Below, in pieces: positions 1 to 8,746 of a stretch of 64,000 nucleotides of DNA. Where the stretch lies: positions 248,001-312,000 of the forward strand of contig NZ_QHKZ01000003.1 in assembly GCF_003194585.1 (NCBI RefSeq), written 5' to 3'. Every line of letters begins with the position of its first letter. Positions within the stretch are counted from its first letter, which is position 1. Made by a program: the position numbers and the translations under genes. Origin of the DNA: Nocardioides daejeonensis. GTDB taxonomy: Bacteria; Actinomycetota; Actinomycetes; Propionibacteriales; Nocardioidaceae. The notes beneath the pieces are model-generated. The model worked only from the letters and a program-made list of their open reading frames with translations, was not told where the DNA came from and did not search any database.

Positions 1-247
1 GATGCGCGTCGTCGCTCTCGTGGACCGCCTCCTCGACCTCCGCCGCCTCCTCGCGGAGGTAAGGCAGCAGCGACTCGTGCGTCTGCTCGGCCTTCCAGGC
101 GCACTCGGCGCGCAGCCTGCGCATGATCTCGACAAGCTCGATCAACGGATTCGACTCGGCCAGCGGGACTGGCTCGGCCAGCGGCGCTGGCTCGATTGAC
201 GGGGCTGGCTCGGAGGTCATGTCAGGCGATCCGCGCTCACTCGCCAT
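1..247 (-). CDS. mazG: MazG nucleoside triphosphate pyrophosphohydrolase, N-terminal part (runs off window)
   Basis: Reading leftwards from an ATG at 247 gives an open frame that continues past the window edge, so only about 82 residues are visible. The segment LVEIMRRLRAEC followed by AEQTHESLLPYL and an EEAAE helix matches the MazG family, which hydrolyses (d)NTPs to monophosphate and pyrophosphate using Mg held by EExxE acidic residues. The usual CPWD is CAWK here. Before the conserved part lies an odd Pro/Glu/Ala-rich leader of about 35 residues with a repeated LAEPVPLAES-like motif. A second ATG at 220 would remove nine of these residues. No clear ribosome binding site precedes either start. 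The gene follows mfd and a lipoprotein gene on the same strand, the usual actinobacterial neighbourhood of mazG. Confidence 0.85.
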   Translation of the reverse strand, partial: MASERGSPDMTSEPAPSIEPAPLAEPVPLAESNPLIELVEIMRRLRAECAWKAEQTHESLLPYLREEAAEVEEAVHESDDAH

Positions 248-250
248 GCT

Positions 251-316
251 GAAGCTGGCGTTTCAACGGAGCGGAACTGGCGTTTCGACATGCTGGAGCT
301 GGCGTCTCGGCGGCGT
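251..316. repeat. 22-bp tandem repeat, three degenerate units
   Basis: Three consecutive 22-bp units start at 251, 273 and 295, each with the core CTGGCGTYTC, the reverse complement of the GAGACGCCAG core seen in arrays at 25124 and 26100. The array fills the whole gap between the lipoprotein stop codon and the mazG start. Units differ from each other at several positions, so this is the most decayed of the three arrays. Confidence 0.8.
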
Positions 317-1035
317 CAGCCGCACTTCTGGTCGGTGGGGAGGGAGTCGAGGTAGGCGGCCTCGGCCTGCTGGTTGGGATCGAAGGCCGCGGACAGCTTC
401 GCCAGCTCGCTCGCCGGGCTGGAGAGCGTGGTCGTGTTGACGTCGTACTTCTCGGCTGCGATGTCGGAGAAGCGCGGGTCGTAGCTGACCTTGAGCTCCT
501 TCGCCCAGTCCGTGACCAGGGCGTAACCAGCGTTGAGCGCGTCCTGGCTCGGCATCTGTCCGGTGGCGAACGCATCGGCACCGCCAGCGGCCAGATAGAC
601 GATGCTCGCGTCGAGCTGCAGCTGCACCTGGTTGAAGATCGCCCGGTCCTTCTCGGGCACCTGCTGCTGGTCGGCCTGCTGGTCGGCCTGCTGCTCCATG
701 AGCCGCCGGGCCGGGGCCAGATCGAGGTCGTGGGCCGCCGCGTAGTCCTCGGCGATCTGCCGCTGCACCAGCAGGTTGAGGGAGGCGTTGCGGACCAGGC
801 TCATCGGCACCTGCTGCCCCTGCGACCTGAGCTGCGCCGCCGCGAAGTCGCAGTAGCGCTCGGTCAGGTCGTCGACGTCGCCGATGCTGATCGACTCGCC
901 GTCGATCACTGCGGCAGCCCCCGGATGCACGTCGCTCTGCAGCGGCTCCGCCCCGCATCCTGCGGTCACGGAGAGGGCGGCTGCCGCCGCCAGGGCGAGT
1001 ACGGCGCGCGTGGCGCGGGTGGGACGCACGGTCAC
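316..1035 (-). CDS. SurA N-terminal-like lipoprotein
   Basis: The protein is 239 residues from a GTG at 1035, chosen because GAGGAGACCC lies just upstream; an ATG at 1107 would add 24 residues with no ribosome binding site. The N-terminus is a lipoprotein signal with lipobox LSVTAGC, so the mature protein should be anchored to the outer face of the membrane. The following helical region (AAAVIDGESISIGDVDDLTERYC...) resembles the N-terminal chaperone domain of SurA/PrsA-type foldases. No prolyl isomerase domain follows. A glutamine-rich stretch QQADQQADQQQ sits near residue 145. It lies 68 nt after mfd and before mazG, a common order in actinobacteria. A folding or chaperone role is inferred from the domain only. 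Confidence 0.75.
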   Translation of the reverse strand: MTVRPTRATRAVLALAAAAALSVTAGCGAEPLQSDVHPGAAAVIDGESISIGDVDDLTERYCDFAAAQLRSQGQQVPMSLVRNASLNLLVQRQIAEDYAAAHDLDLAPARRLMEQQADQQADQQQVPEKDRAIFNQVQLQLDASIVYLAAGGADAFATGQMPSQDALNAGYALVTDWAKELKVSYDPRFSDIAAEKYDVNTTTLSSPASELAKLSAAFDPNQQAEAAYLDSLPTDQKCG

Positions 1036-1103
1036 GTCGGGTCTCCTCGGAGCTCGGTCGGCGGTGTGGGCGATGTGGCGGGCGCCACACGTGACGATGC
1101 CAT

Positions 1104-4100
1104 TCAAGCAGGCGCCGGTGCCGGGTCGATCACCGCGTCGATCACGCCGCGTGCCCAGTTGAGCAGCTCCTCGTCGCGCAGCGGCTCGGTCGGCTTGTGG
1201 AGCGGCCGTGGCACCAGCACCGACGAGGCGGCCGACTTGACCAGGCTCTTGGGATAGAGACGGTTCAGGCGGACCACCCGGGAGTCGGGTAGGTCGACCG
1301 GGGCGAACCGCACGTTGCGTCCCGCCATCGTGACCTCGGTGATCCCGGCCTGGCGTGCACGGACCCGGAACCGAGCGACCTCGAGCAGGCTCTTCACCGG
1401 TGCCGGCGGATTGCCGTAGCGGTCCTTCATCTCCTCGGCGAGCGCCTCGACATCCTCGTAGGCACGCACCTCGGCCAGCCGCTTGTACATCTCCAGACGC
1501 AGTCGCTCGGTGCCGATGTAGTCGTGAGGCAGATGGGCCTCGATCGGGATCTCGATCCGCACCTCGCCCAAGTCGGGCTCGTCGTCGCCCTTGAACTCGG
1601 CAACCGCCTCCCCCACCAGGCGCACGTAGAGGTCGAAGCCGACGTCGGCGATGTGGCCGGACTGCTCGCCGCCGAGCAGGTTGCCCGCTCCGCGGATCTC
1701 CAGGTCCTTCATCGCGATCGCCATGCCGCCGCCCAGGTCGGAGTGCTGGGCCAGGGTGGCCAGGCGCTCGTGGGCGGTCTCGGTCAGCGGCTTCTCCCCC
1801 GGGTAGAGGAAGTAGGCGTAGGCCCGCTCGCGCGACCGGCCCACCCGGCCGCGGAGCTGGTGCAGCTGCGAGAGGCCGAGCGTGTCGGACCGTTCGATGA
1901 TCATGGTGTTGGCGTTGGAGACGTCGAGACCCGACTCGACCAGCGTCGTACAGACCAGGACGTCGAAGCGCTTCTCCCAGAAGTCGAGCATGACCTGCTC
2001 GAGCTGCTTCTCGTTCATCTGCCCGTGTGCGGTGGCGACCCGCGCCTCGGGCACCAGTTCCTTGAGCCGACCCGCCGCCTTCTCGATGGAGTTGACCCGG
2101 TTATGGATGTAGAAGACCTGACCGTCGCGCAGGAGTTCGCGCCGGATCGCCGCCACGACCTGACGGTCCTCATAGGCACCGACGTAGGTCAGCACGGGGT
2201 GCCGCTCCTCCGGAGGCGTGGCGATCGTCGACATCTCACGGATGCCGGTGATCGCCATCTCCAGCGTGCGCGGGATCGGGGTGGCTGACATCGAGAGCAC
2301 ATCGACGGAGGTGCGGAGCCGCTTCATCTGCTCCTTGTGCTCGACACCGAACCGCTGCTCCTCGTCGACGATGATCAGGCCGAGATCCTTGAACCTGATG
2401 TCGGGGTTGAGCAACCGGTGGGTGCCGATCACGATGTCGACGCTGCCTGCGGCGACCCCCTCCATCACCGCCTTCGCCTCCTTGTCGGTCTGGAAGCGGC
2501 TCAGCTGCTCCAGCACGACCGGGAAGCCGCTCATCCGTTCCGCGAAGGTCGAGTGGTGCTGGGTGACGAGCAGCGTGGTGGGCACCAGCACCGCCACCTG
2601 CTTGCCGTCCTGCACCGCCTTGAACGCCGCGCGGACCGCGATCTCGGTCTTGCCGTAGCCGACATCGCCACAGACCAGCCGGTCCATCGGCACCACCTGG
2701 CGCATGTCGGCCTTGACCTCGTCGACGACGGCGAGCTGGTCGGGTGTCTCCTGGAACGGGAAGGCATCCTCCATCTCGCGCTGCCACGGGGTGTCCGGGC
2801 CGAAGGCGTGGCCTCGGGTCGCCTGCCGGGCCGCATAGAGCTTGATCAGTTCGGCGGCGATCTCACGGACGGCACGGCGTGCCTTGTTCTTGCGCTTGGT
2901 CCAGTCCTGGCCGCCCAGCCGGTCCAGGCTCGGCGACTCGCCCCCCACGTAGCGGGTCACCTGGTCGAGCGAGTCGGCGGGCACGTAGAGACGGTCCGGC
3001 GGGGCTCCGCGCTTCGAGGCGCCGTACTCGAGGACGAGGTACTCGCGCACGGCCCCCTGCAGCTCCCGCTGCTTCATCTCCACGAAGCGACCCACACCGT
3101 GCTGCTCGTGCACGATGTAGTCGCCCGGGCTGAGCTCGAGCGGGTCGATCTGCTTCTTGCGCCGGACGGGCATCTTGCGCATGTCGCGGGTGGAGGCCTG
3201 CTGGCCGGTGATGTCCTCGTCGGTGAGCACGGCGAACCCGGCGCCGACCAGACCATCGCGCAGGCGTCCGGTGGTCACCGTGACGACGCCCTTCGCGCTC
3301 GGGGCCTCGACGAGCTCCTCGAGGTAGCGCGCCGGCTGCTCGTTCTCCCCGAGCACCTCCGCGGTGCGCTCAGCCGATCCGTGGCCCTCCCGGACGACCA
3401 CGACGTTGCGACCTTGTGCCACCCACTCGCGTACGTCGCGGATCGCCGCCGCCACGTCACCCCGGTAGGAGTCGGCGGGCTCGACGGCCACCGTCCGCGT
3501 CTCGGGCGCACCGGCCTCGGGCGCCAGGGAGGCGGCCTCGTCGTCGAGGCCGAAGGGACTCAGCGTCCACCAGGCCAGGCCGAGTCCGAGGGCGTGCTCC
3601 CGCACCTCGCCGAGGCTGCGGTAGGAGGCGGACTGGAGATCGATCGGCGCCTGTCCCCCGCTGGCAGCCGCCGCCCAGCTGGCTGCCAGGAACTCCTCGC
3701 TGGTCGCAACGAGATCCTGTGCGCGGGACCGGGCCCGCTCGGGGTCCAGCACCAGCACCTGCGTGTCAGCCGGCATCAGGTCCACCAGCAGCTCCAGCTC
3801 GTCGACGAGGACCGGCGCCAGCGACTCCATGCCCTCCACGGCGATGCCCTCGGCGATCTTCTCGGTCAGCTCGCGCAGCTGGGGGTGCTGCTCACCGAGC
3901 TCGGCGGCCCGGCGACGCACCTCCGGAGTCAGCAGCAGCTCCCGGCACGGCGGCGCCCACAGCCGATCCATCGGTTCCAGGGTGCGCTGGTCGGCGACGC
4001 TGAAGCTGCGGATCTCCTCCACGTCGTCGCCGAAGAACTCCACGCGGACCGGGTGCTCCTCGGTCGGCGGGAAGACGTCGAGGATGCCACCCCGGACGGC

Positions 4101-4625
4101 GTACTCGCCCCGCTTCTCCACGAGGTCGACCCGGGTGTACGCCGCGTCGGTGAGCCGCTGGCCCACGTCGTCGATGTCGACGCTCGCGCCGACGCTCAAC
4201 TCGACCGGTTCGAGGTCGCCCAGCCCCTTGACCTGCGGCTGCAGCACGCTCCGGACCGGCGCCACGATCACCTTGAGCTCACCCTCGTCGGGGTGGCAGA
4301 TCCGCCGGAGCACGGCAAGGCGCTTGCCGACGGTGTCGCTGCGCGGGCTCAGCCGTTCGTGCGGCAGCGTCTCCCAGTTGGGGAAGTAGCCGACCGTCTC
4401 GGCCGGCACCAGATCGGTCAGCGAGTCGACCAGGTCCTCGGCCTCACGCTGGGTCGCCGTCACCACCAGGACCGTGCGACCGCGCTCGAGCAGGCCGGCG
4501 ACCAGGAATGGACGCAGCCCGGGCGGCCCGGTCAGGTCGAGCGCGTCGACGACCCCGACCTCGGCCATCGAGGCGGCCAGGGTCGGATCGGCGAGGACGG
4601 TGCGGACGAGTCCGGTGAGACGCAC
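1104..4625 (-). CDS. mfd: Transcription-repair coupling factor Mfd
   Basis: A 1173-residue protein, full length for Mfd, which releases RNA polymerase stalled at DNA lesions and recruits UvrA. The N-terminal UvrB-like module begins with the degenerate ATPase fold (LVVTATQREAEDL). The RNA-polymerase-interacting region holds YIVHEQHGVGRFVEM. The translocase module has Walker A GDVGYGKTE near residue 650 and the DEEQ box near residue 750, followed by helicase motifs including SATPIPRTL and QLRGRVGRS. The C-terminal TRCF domain ends at the stop. The start is a GTG preceded by GAAGGAAA. It is followed on the same strand by the lipoprotein and mazG, so co-transcription is likely. Confidence 0.97.
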   Translation of the reverse strand: MRLTGLVRTVLADPTLAASMAEVGVVDALDLTGPPGLRPFLVAGLLERGRTVLVVTATQREAEDLVDSLTDLVPAETVGYFPNWETLPHERLSPRSDTVGKRLAVLRRICHPDEGELKVIVAPVRSVLQPQVKGLGDLEPVELSVGASVDIDDVGQRLTDAAYTRVDLVEKRGEYAVRGGILDVFPPTEEHPVRVEFFGDDVEEIRSFSVADQRTLEPMDRLWAPPCRELLLTPEVRRRAAELGEQHPQLRELTEKIAEGIAVEGMESLAPVLVDELELLVDLMPADTQVLVLDPERARSRAQDLVATSEEFLAASWAAAASGGQAPIDLQSASYRSLGEVREHALGLGLAWWTLSPFGLDDEAASLAPEAGAPETRTVAVEPADSYRGDVAAAIRDVREWVAQGRNVVVVREGHGSAERTAEVLGENEQPARYLEELVEAPSAKGVVTVTTGRLRDGLVGAGFAVLTDEDITGQQASTRDMRKMPVRRKKQIDPLELSPGDYIVHEQHGVGRFVEMKQRELQGAVREYLVLEYGASKRGAPPDRLYVPADSLDQVTRYVGGESPSLDRLGGQDWTKRKNKARRAVREIAAELIKLYAARQATRGHAFGPDTPWQREMEDAFPFQETPDQLAVVDEVKADMRQVVPMDRLVCGDVGYGKTEIAVRAAFKAVQDGKQVAVLVPTTLLVTQHHSTFAERMSGFPVVLEQLSRFQTDKEAKAVMEGVAAGSVDIVIGTHRLLNPDIRFKDLGLIIVDEEQRFGVEHKEQMKRLRTSVDVLSMSATPIPRTLEMAITGIREMSTIATPPEERHPVLTYVGAYEDRQVVAAIRRELLRDGQVFYIHNRVNSIEKAAGRLKELVPEARVATAHGQMNEKQLEQVMLDFWEKRFDVLVCTTLVESGLDVSNANTMIIERSDTLGLSQLHQLRGRVGRSRERAYAYFLYPGEKPLTETAHERLATLAQHSDLGGGMAIAMKDLEIRGAGNLLGGEQSGHIADVGFDLYVRLVGEAVAEFKGDDEPDLGEVRIEIPIEAHLPHDYIGTERLRLEMYKRLAEVRAYEDVEALAEEMKDRYGNPPAPVKSLLEVARFRVRARQAGITEVTMAGRNVRFAPVDLPDSRVVRLNRLYPKSLVKSAASSVLVPRPLHKPTEPLRDEELLNWARGVIDAVIDPAPAPA

Positions 4626-4819
4626 GGGGTTTCCTTCGCGTGATGGAGCGGGCGGGCGTCCCTCCTCGGACGCCGGACAACCCCCATCCGGAACCGGGTG
4701 GGGGTGGCGCGTCCATCCTACGGCCGACGTGGAAGCCGTCGGCGGCGTACACCGGGTGCCGGGGCGGGGCGGGGAAAATGGGTGGCCGGGGGACCAGCGG
4801 CAGGGTCTAGCGTGCAGGG

Positions 4820-5209
4820 ATGACCTGCTTCGTCAGCCACACCACGATCGACGCCCACAACGCCTACGAGCTCTCCGAGTGGTGGAAGCGCCTGCTCGGC
4901 TACGAGGACATTCCCGACGACCCGAACGAGCCGGGACACGAGGAGTGCATGATCCGCGACCCGCAGACCGGCCATCAGCTCCTCTTCATCGAGGTGCCCG
5001 ACGAGAAGGTCGCGAAGAACCGGATCCACCTCGACCTGCGTCCCCGCGAAGGCACTCGCGACGAGGAGATCGAGCGCGTCCGCGCACTGGGCGCCACCGA
5101 GCTCTCCGACCACCGCGGCCAGTACGGCCCCGGCTCCGGCTGGGTGGTCTTCGCCGACCCCGAGGGCAACGAGTTCTGCATCCTGCGCTCCGTGCCCGAA
5201 CTCGGCTAA
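4820..5209 (+). CDS. VOC-superfamily (glyoxalase-like) protein
   Basis: A 129-residue single-domain protein. The beginning (CFVSHTTIDAHNAYELSEWW) and end (WVVFADPEGNEFCIL) are the hallmarks of the vicinal oxygen chelate fold, in particular the glyoxalase-like branch common in actinobacteria. These proteins act as metal-dependent dioxygenases, isomerases or resistance proteins; substrate cannot be told from sequence. TAGCGT lies 6 nt before the ATG with no Shine-Dalgarno, suggesting a leaderless message. The gene is divergent from mfd and convergent with the Ig-repeat gene, with a long inverted repeat just after its stop. Confidence 0.8.
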   Translation: MTCFVSHTTIDAHNAYELSEWWKRLLGYEDIPDDPNEPGHEECMIRDPQTGHQLLFIEVPDEKVAKNRIHLDLRPREGTRDEEIERVRALGATELSDHRGQYGPGSGWVVFADPEGNEFCILRSVPELG

Positions 5210-5215
5210 CGAGAC

Positions 5216-5277
5216 GATCGTCCCTAACAGATTCGTGGTCAAATGCCGCTTCGACCACGAATCTGTTAGGGACGATC
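5216..5277. repeat. Palindromic repeat element, copy 1
   Basis: Two perfectly complementary 25-nt arms (5216-5240 and 5253-5277, beginning GATCGTCCCTAACAG) are separated by a 12-nt loop. It starts 6 nt after the VOC stop codon, between convergent genes. Copies at 12821 and 62592 share the arm sequence but not the loop. It may serve as a bidirectional terminator, although no T-run follows, or as a mobile palindromic element. Confidence 0.9.
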
Positions 5278-5280
5278 ACC

Positions 5281-5316
5281 AGAAGGGGCGCCCTCCGGCT
5301 GGAAGACGCCCCTTCT
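5281..5316 (-). terminator. Hairpin after the Ig-repeat gene
   Basis: A perfect 10-bp stem, AGAAGGGGCG paired with CGCCCCTTCT, closes a 16-nt loop and lies 18 nt beyond the stop of the Ig-repeat gene at 5334. There is no strong T-run on the minus strand, which is common for GC-rich actinobacterial terminators. Confidence 0.6.
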
Positions 5317-5333
5317 CTCATTCATCGGTGGAC

Positions 5334-8300
5334 TCAGGGATTGGAGACCGGTCCCCCGACGAAGTAGGTGCCCCGGTCCGAGCTCGGCAGGTGATCGTCC
5401 GAGCCGGCGTACCGGACGTCGTAGCCGCCGTCCAGGATGATCGCCGGGACCAGGGTGGTGGCATCGCACCAGGCGTAGCCCTGGGCGTTGGTCACCGCGT
5501 CGCAGATCTGGATCGTGGAGTGGTCCGTCGACTGCGTCGTGGTGAAGGTGAGCGTCCGGCCGGCCAGCGGCTCGCCGTTGGCGCCCGTGAGCGTCGCCCG
5601 GACCCGGCCGCCGTTGTCGCCGAGCTGCTTGATGAAGATCTCGGCGTCCAGGTGGCTCGCCGCGCGCTCCACGACCTGTGCGTAGCTCGCCGAAGCGCTC
5701 GACGCGTAGGCGCTGTCACCCGAGTAGACGGCCGTGACCTGGTGGGTTCCACCACCCAGGCCGGTGGCCTCGAAGCGCGCCACCCGACGGTTGCCGTCGT
5801 CCTCCAGTGCGGCGGTGCCGAGCACCTGGTTGCCGCGCTTGAAGGTGACCGACCCCGTCGGCGTACCTGCGCCGGGAAGGACCGAGCCCACGACGGCGGT
5901 GAAGGTGACCGCATCGCCGTACGTCGCCGGGTTGCGGCTCGACTCGATGCCCGTCACGGTTGCCGCCAGTCCCACGGTGTGCGTGGTCTCGGCGACGTTG
6001 CCCAGGAAGTTGAAGTTGCCGACGTAGGTCGCCCGCAGCGTGTGGGTGCCCGGCGTGAGGTTCGTGGTGACGAACGTCGCGACGCCGGTCTTCGGCGCGC
6101 CCGCCACGAGGCTGGTCGCCCCGAGGAGGCGGTTGCCCTCCCAGATCTGCACGGCTCCAGTAGGCCGGCCCGTGGCCGGGGCCTTGGCCTTGACCGTCGT
6201 CGTCACCGTGACGGCCTCGCCGTGCGCGGACGTCCCCGGCGAGGTGCTGACCTCGATCTCGGTGTCGGCCTTGGCCACCTGCTGCCCGGTGCCCTGGTCG
6301 AGGACGCCGCTGCTGGCCACGAAGTTGGCGTCGCCGCTGTAGCTGGCCTCCACCTGGTAGGTGCCCGGGGAGAGCGTCGAGAACTCAATGCTCGTCGCCT
6401 GGCCGTCGACCACCGTCACGGGCGCACCGAGGTTGGCGCCGTTGATAGTGAAGCGGACCGTGCCGCCCGGCGTACCCGCGCCCGGAGCGACGGGGGCGAC
6501 GGCCGCCGTGAAGGAGACCGGGCTCCCGGACGGTGCCGGGTTGAGCGACGAGGTCACCACCACGGAGGTCTGAGCGCGCTGCACCTTCTGCACGAGTACG
6601 CCGTCACTGCCGTTGAAGTCGTCGTCACCGGAGTAGACGACGTTGATGACGTGCTGACCGACGCTCAGGTCGTCGACGGTGATCGAGCCGCGGAAGTTGC
6701 TCGCCGAGTCGACGTTGACCGTGCCCAGCACGGTCGAGCCGTCCTTGAAGGTCAAGGTGCCGCTGGGCGCGCCGGCACCCGGAGCCGTGACGTCGACCGT
6801 GGCCGAGAGCGTCACACTCTGCCCGAAGACCGACACCTGGGCCGAGCTTTCGACCGTGGTCGTCGTGGAGGCCTTGTTCACCTGGTGAGTGATCTCGGGC
6901 GAGGTGCTGGTCACGAAGTTGGCAGTGCCGCTCAGGTAGCGGGCCTTCACCGTGTGGCTGCCCTTGGCCAGGGTGCTCGTCACGTACTCCGCGACACCGT
7001 TCTCCAGCTCGACGATCGTGCCCTGCGACTGACCGTCGATGAAGAACTGCACCGCCCCCACGGGGTCACCGCTGGCGGGGGCGACCGGCTCGACCTCTGC
7101 CCGCAGCGTCACCTGCTGGCCGACGACCGACGGCGACGGCGAGGCGGTCACCGTGGTCTTGGTCTGAGCGGCGGCGACGTTCTGGGTGAGGTTGTCGCTG
7201 GCGCCGCCGAAGCTGGCATCACCGGCGTAGTTGGCGCTCACCACGTGGCTGCCCGCGTCGAGATGGGCGTCGGGCGAGGTGGCGGAGCCGTTGCTCAGGG
7301 CGACAGGCGCACCGAGCGGGTCGCCGTCGACGAAGAACTGGACCTCGCCGGTCGGCGTACCTGCGCCGGGGCCGACGGCCTCGACCTCGGCCGTGAAGTT
7401 CACCGCCTGGCCGGAGACCGGGTTCGCGACCGAGGAGGTCAGCTCGAGCGCCGAGTCGGCCTTGTTGACGCCGTGCGTGACGGTGGCAGAGGTGCTGGCG
7501 GCGAAGTCAGCGTTGCCGTTGTAGGTCGCCTCGACGTCGTGGTTGCCCGGGGCCAGGTTGCTGATCGTGATCGACGCCGAGTCACCCGACAGCGGCACCG
7601 CGGTGCCCCGCGGCTGACCGTCGACGGTGAACTGGACACCACCGGCCGGCGTACCGACGCCGGGAGCGAGCACGTCGACCTCGGCGGTGAAGGTGACGGC
7701 CTGGCCGGAGACCGTGCCTGCCTGGTCTTTGGTCAACGTCGTGGCGGTCGCCGCCTTTCCGACGGTCTGGGTGACCGTGGCGGCGGAGCTGCCGTTGATG
7801 TTCGCGTCGCCGCTGTAGACCGCACCGACCGTGTGGTTCCCGGTGCTGAGGCTGCTCGTCGGCGCCGAGGTCACCGTGCCGGAGCCGACCGGCACCGGGG
7901 CGCCGAAGTCGGCGCCGTCGACGGTGAACTGGACGGTCCCCGTCGGCGTGCTGGTGCCGTTCGTCGCCTGCACCGTCGCGGTGAATGACGTCGTCTGGCC
8001 GTGCACCACGGCGGCGGGTGCTGCCAGGGTCACCTTGCTGGCGTTCTTGGTGACCGTGAACGGGGCGCTGGCGCTGTCACCGCGGTAGTACGCCGTGGTG
8101 ACGAACGCCGCCGACACTGTCGCCGAGCGCGGCGGGCCGCTGATCGGCAGGTTGGCCGTCGCGACGCCCTGGGCGTTGGTGTTGGCCGTGACCGACGTGC
8201 CGCCGGAGAGGCTGAACACGATCGGCTGATTGGCCAGGCCACCGCTCAAGGTCGGGTCGGCCAGGCTGGCCGAGACCGCGACACTGGTGTTCTGCGGAGC

Positions 8301-8723
8301 CGTCAACGCACCGGTGTAGACGACGTCGACGTAGTTGTCGATCGTGACGGCGTTGTTGTAGGTGCTGGTGCTCGTGCCACAGAAGACGGCGCCGGTGCGG
8401 TTCCGCTCCTCCGAGCGCACGGTGTAGGCACCGTTCGGGTAGTTGTGGGTGTTGATGTCGTAGCTGAACGAGCCCGAGCTCTCCTTGGTCTGGCTCACCA
8501 CCGTCTGGTTGGCGGAGTTGAGCATGCTGAGGATCGTCCGGTGGCCGCTTCCGGTGATACAGGCCGTACCGCCGGAGGCGCCGCTGGAGGACAGGGTCAC
8601 CGTGCCTCGGATCGTCGACCCGTTGCCGGGCGAGGTCACCGTGGCAGAGGCCGGGGTCGCGGTGACCACCAGCACGCCGGCCGCCAGGGCGAGTGAGGCG
8701 ACGGGAGCGAGCAATCGTCGCAT
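5334..8723 (-). CDS. Secreted Ig-like repeat protein (1129 aa)
   Basis: The start is the ATG at 8723 with AGAAGGAA upstream; a GTG at 8750 overlapping the previous stop is less likely. A signal peptide ending near ATPASA directs export. After a unique N-terminal domain with paired cysteines come about nine bacterial Ig-like domains of 95-100 residues. Each has a PTGTVQFTVDG-like strand and ends in a VYSGDANF-like motif, as in the Big_3 family found in surface and adhesive proteins. The last 100 residues differ: a Cys-containing domain with GGYDVRYAGSDDHL that recurs at the end of the neighbouring 1292-residue protein. There is no LPXTG motif, lipobox or C-terminal membrane helix, so it is probably released or held non-covalently. 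An adhesive or matrix role is inferred. It is 23 nt downstream of its paralogue, likely one transcript. Confidence 0.8.
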   Translation of the reverse strand: MRRLLAPVASLALAAGVLVVTATPASATVTSPGNGSTIRGTVTLSSSGASGGTACITGSGHRTILSMLNSANQTVVSQTKESSGSFSYDINTHNYPNGAYTVRSEERNRTGAVFCGTSTSTYNNAVTIDNYVDVVYTGALTAPQNTSVAVSASLADPTLSGGLANQPIVFSLSGGTSVTANTNAQGVATANLPISGPPRSATVSAAFVTTAYYRGDSASAPFTVTKNASKVTLAAPAAVVHGQTTSFTATVQATNGTSTPTGTVQFTVDGADFGAPVPVGSGTVTSAPTSSLSTGNHTVGAVYSGDANINGSSAATVTQTVGKAATATTLTKDQAGTVSGQAVTFTAEVDVLAPGVGTPAGGVQFTVDGQPRGTAVPLSGDSASITISNLAPGNHDVEATYNGNADFAASTSATVTHGVNKADSALELTSSVANPVSGQAVNFTAEVEAVGPGAGTPTGEVQFFVDGDPLGAPVALSNGSATSPDAHLDAGSHVVSANYAGDASFGGASDNLTQNVAAAQTKTTVTASPSPSVVGQQVTLRAEVEPVAPASGDPVGAVQFFIDGQSQGTIVELENGVAEYVTSTLAKGSHTVKARYLSGTANFVTSTSPEITHQVNKASTTTTVESSAQVSVFGQSVTLSATVDVTAPGAGAPSGTLTFKDGSTVLGTVNVDSASNFRGSITVDDLSVGQHVINVVYSGDDDFNGSDGVLVQKVQRAQTSVVVTSSLNPAPSGSPVSFTAAVAPVAPGAGTPGGTVRFTINGANLGAPVTVVDGQATSIEFSTLSPGTYQVEASYSGDANFVASSGVLDQGTGQQVAKADTEIEVSTSPGTSAHGEAVTVTTTVKAKAPATGRPTGAVQIWEGNRLLGATSLVAGAPKTGVATFVTTNLTPGTHTLRATYVGNFNFLGNVAETTHTVGLAATVTGIESSRNPATYGDAVTFTAVVGSVLPGAGTPTGSVTFKRGNQVLGTAALEDDGNRRVARFEATGLGGGTHQVTAVYSGDSAYASSASASYAQVVERAASHLDAEIFIKQLGDNGGRVRATLTGANGEPLAGRTLTFTTTQSTDHSTIQICDAVTNAQGYAWCDATTLVPAIILDGGYDVRYAGSDDHLPSSDRGTYFVGGPVSNP

Positions 8724-8746
8724 GAGCGTGTTCCTTCTACGCGTGG

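Noticed and set aside
2337..4643. A 768-codon open frame antisense to mfd
   Set aside because: The opposite strand is an unmistakable full-length Mfd. Long antisense frames are expected from the third-position GC bias, and the translation is low-complexity Arg/Asp/His/Leu without motifs.
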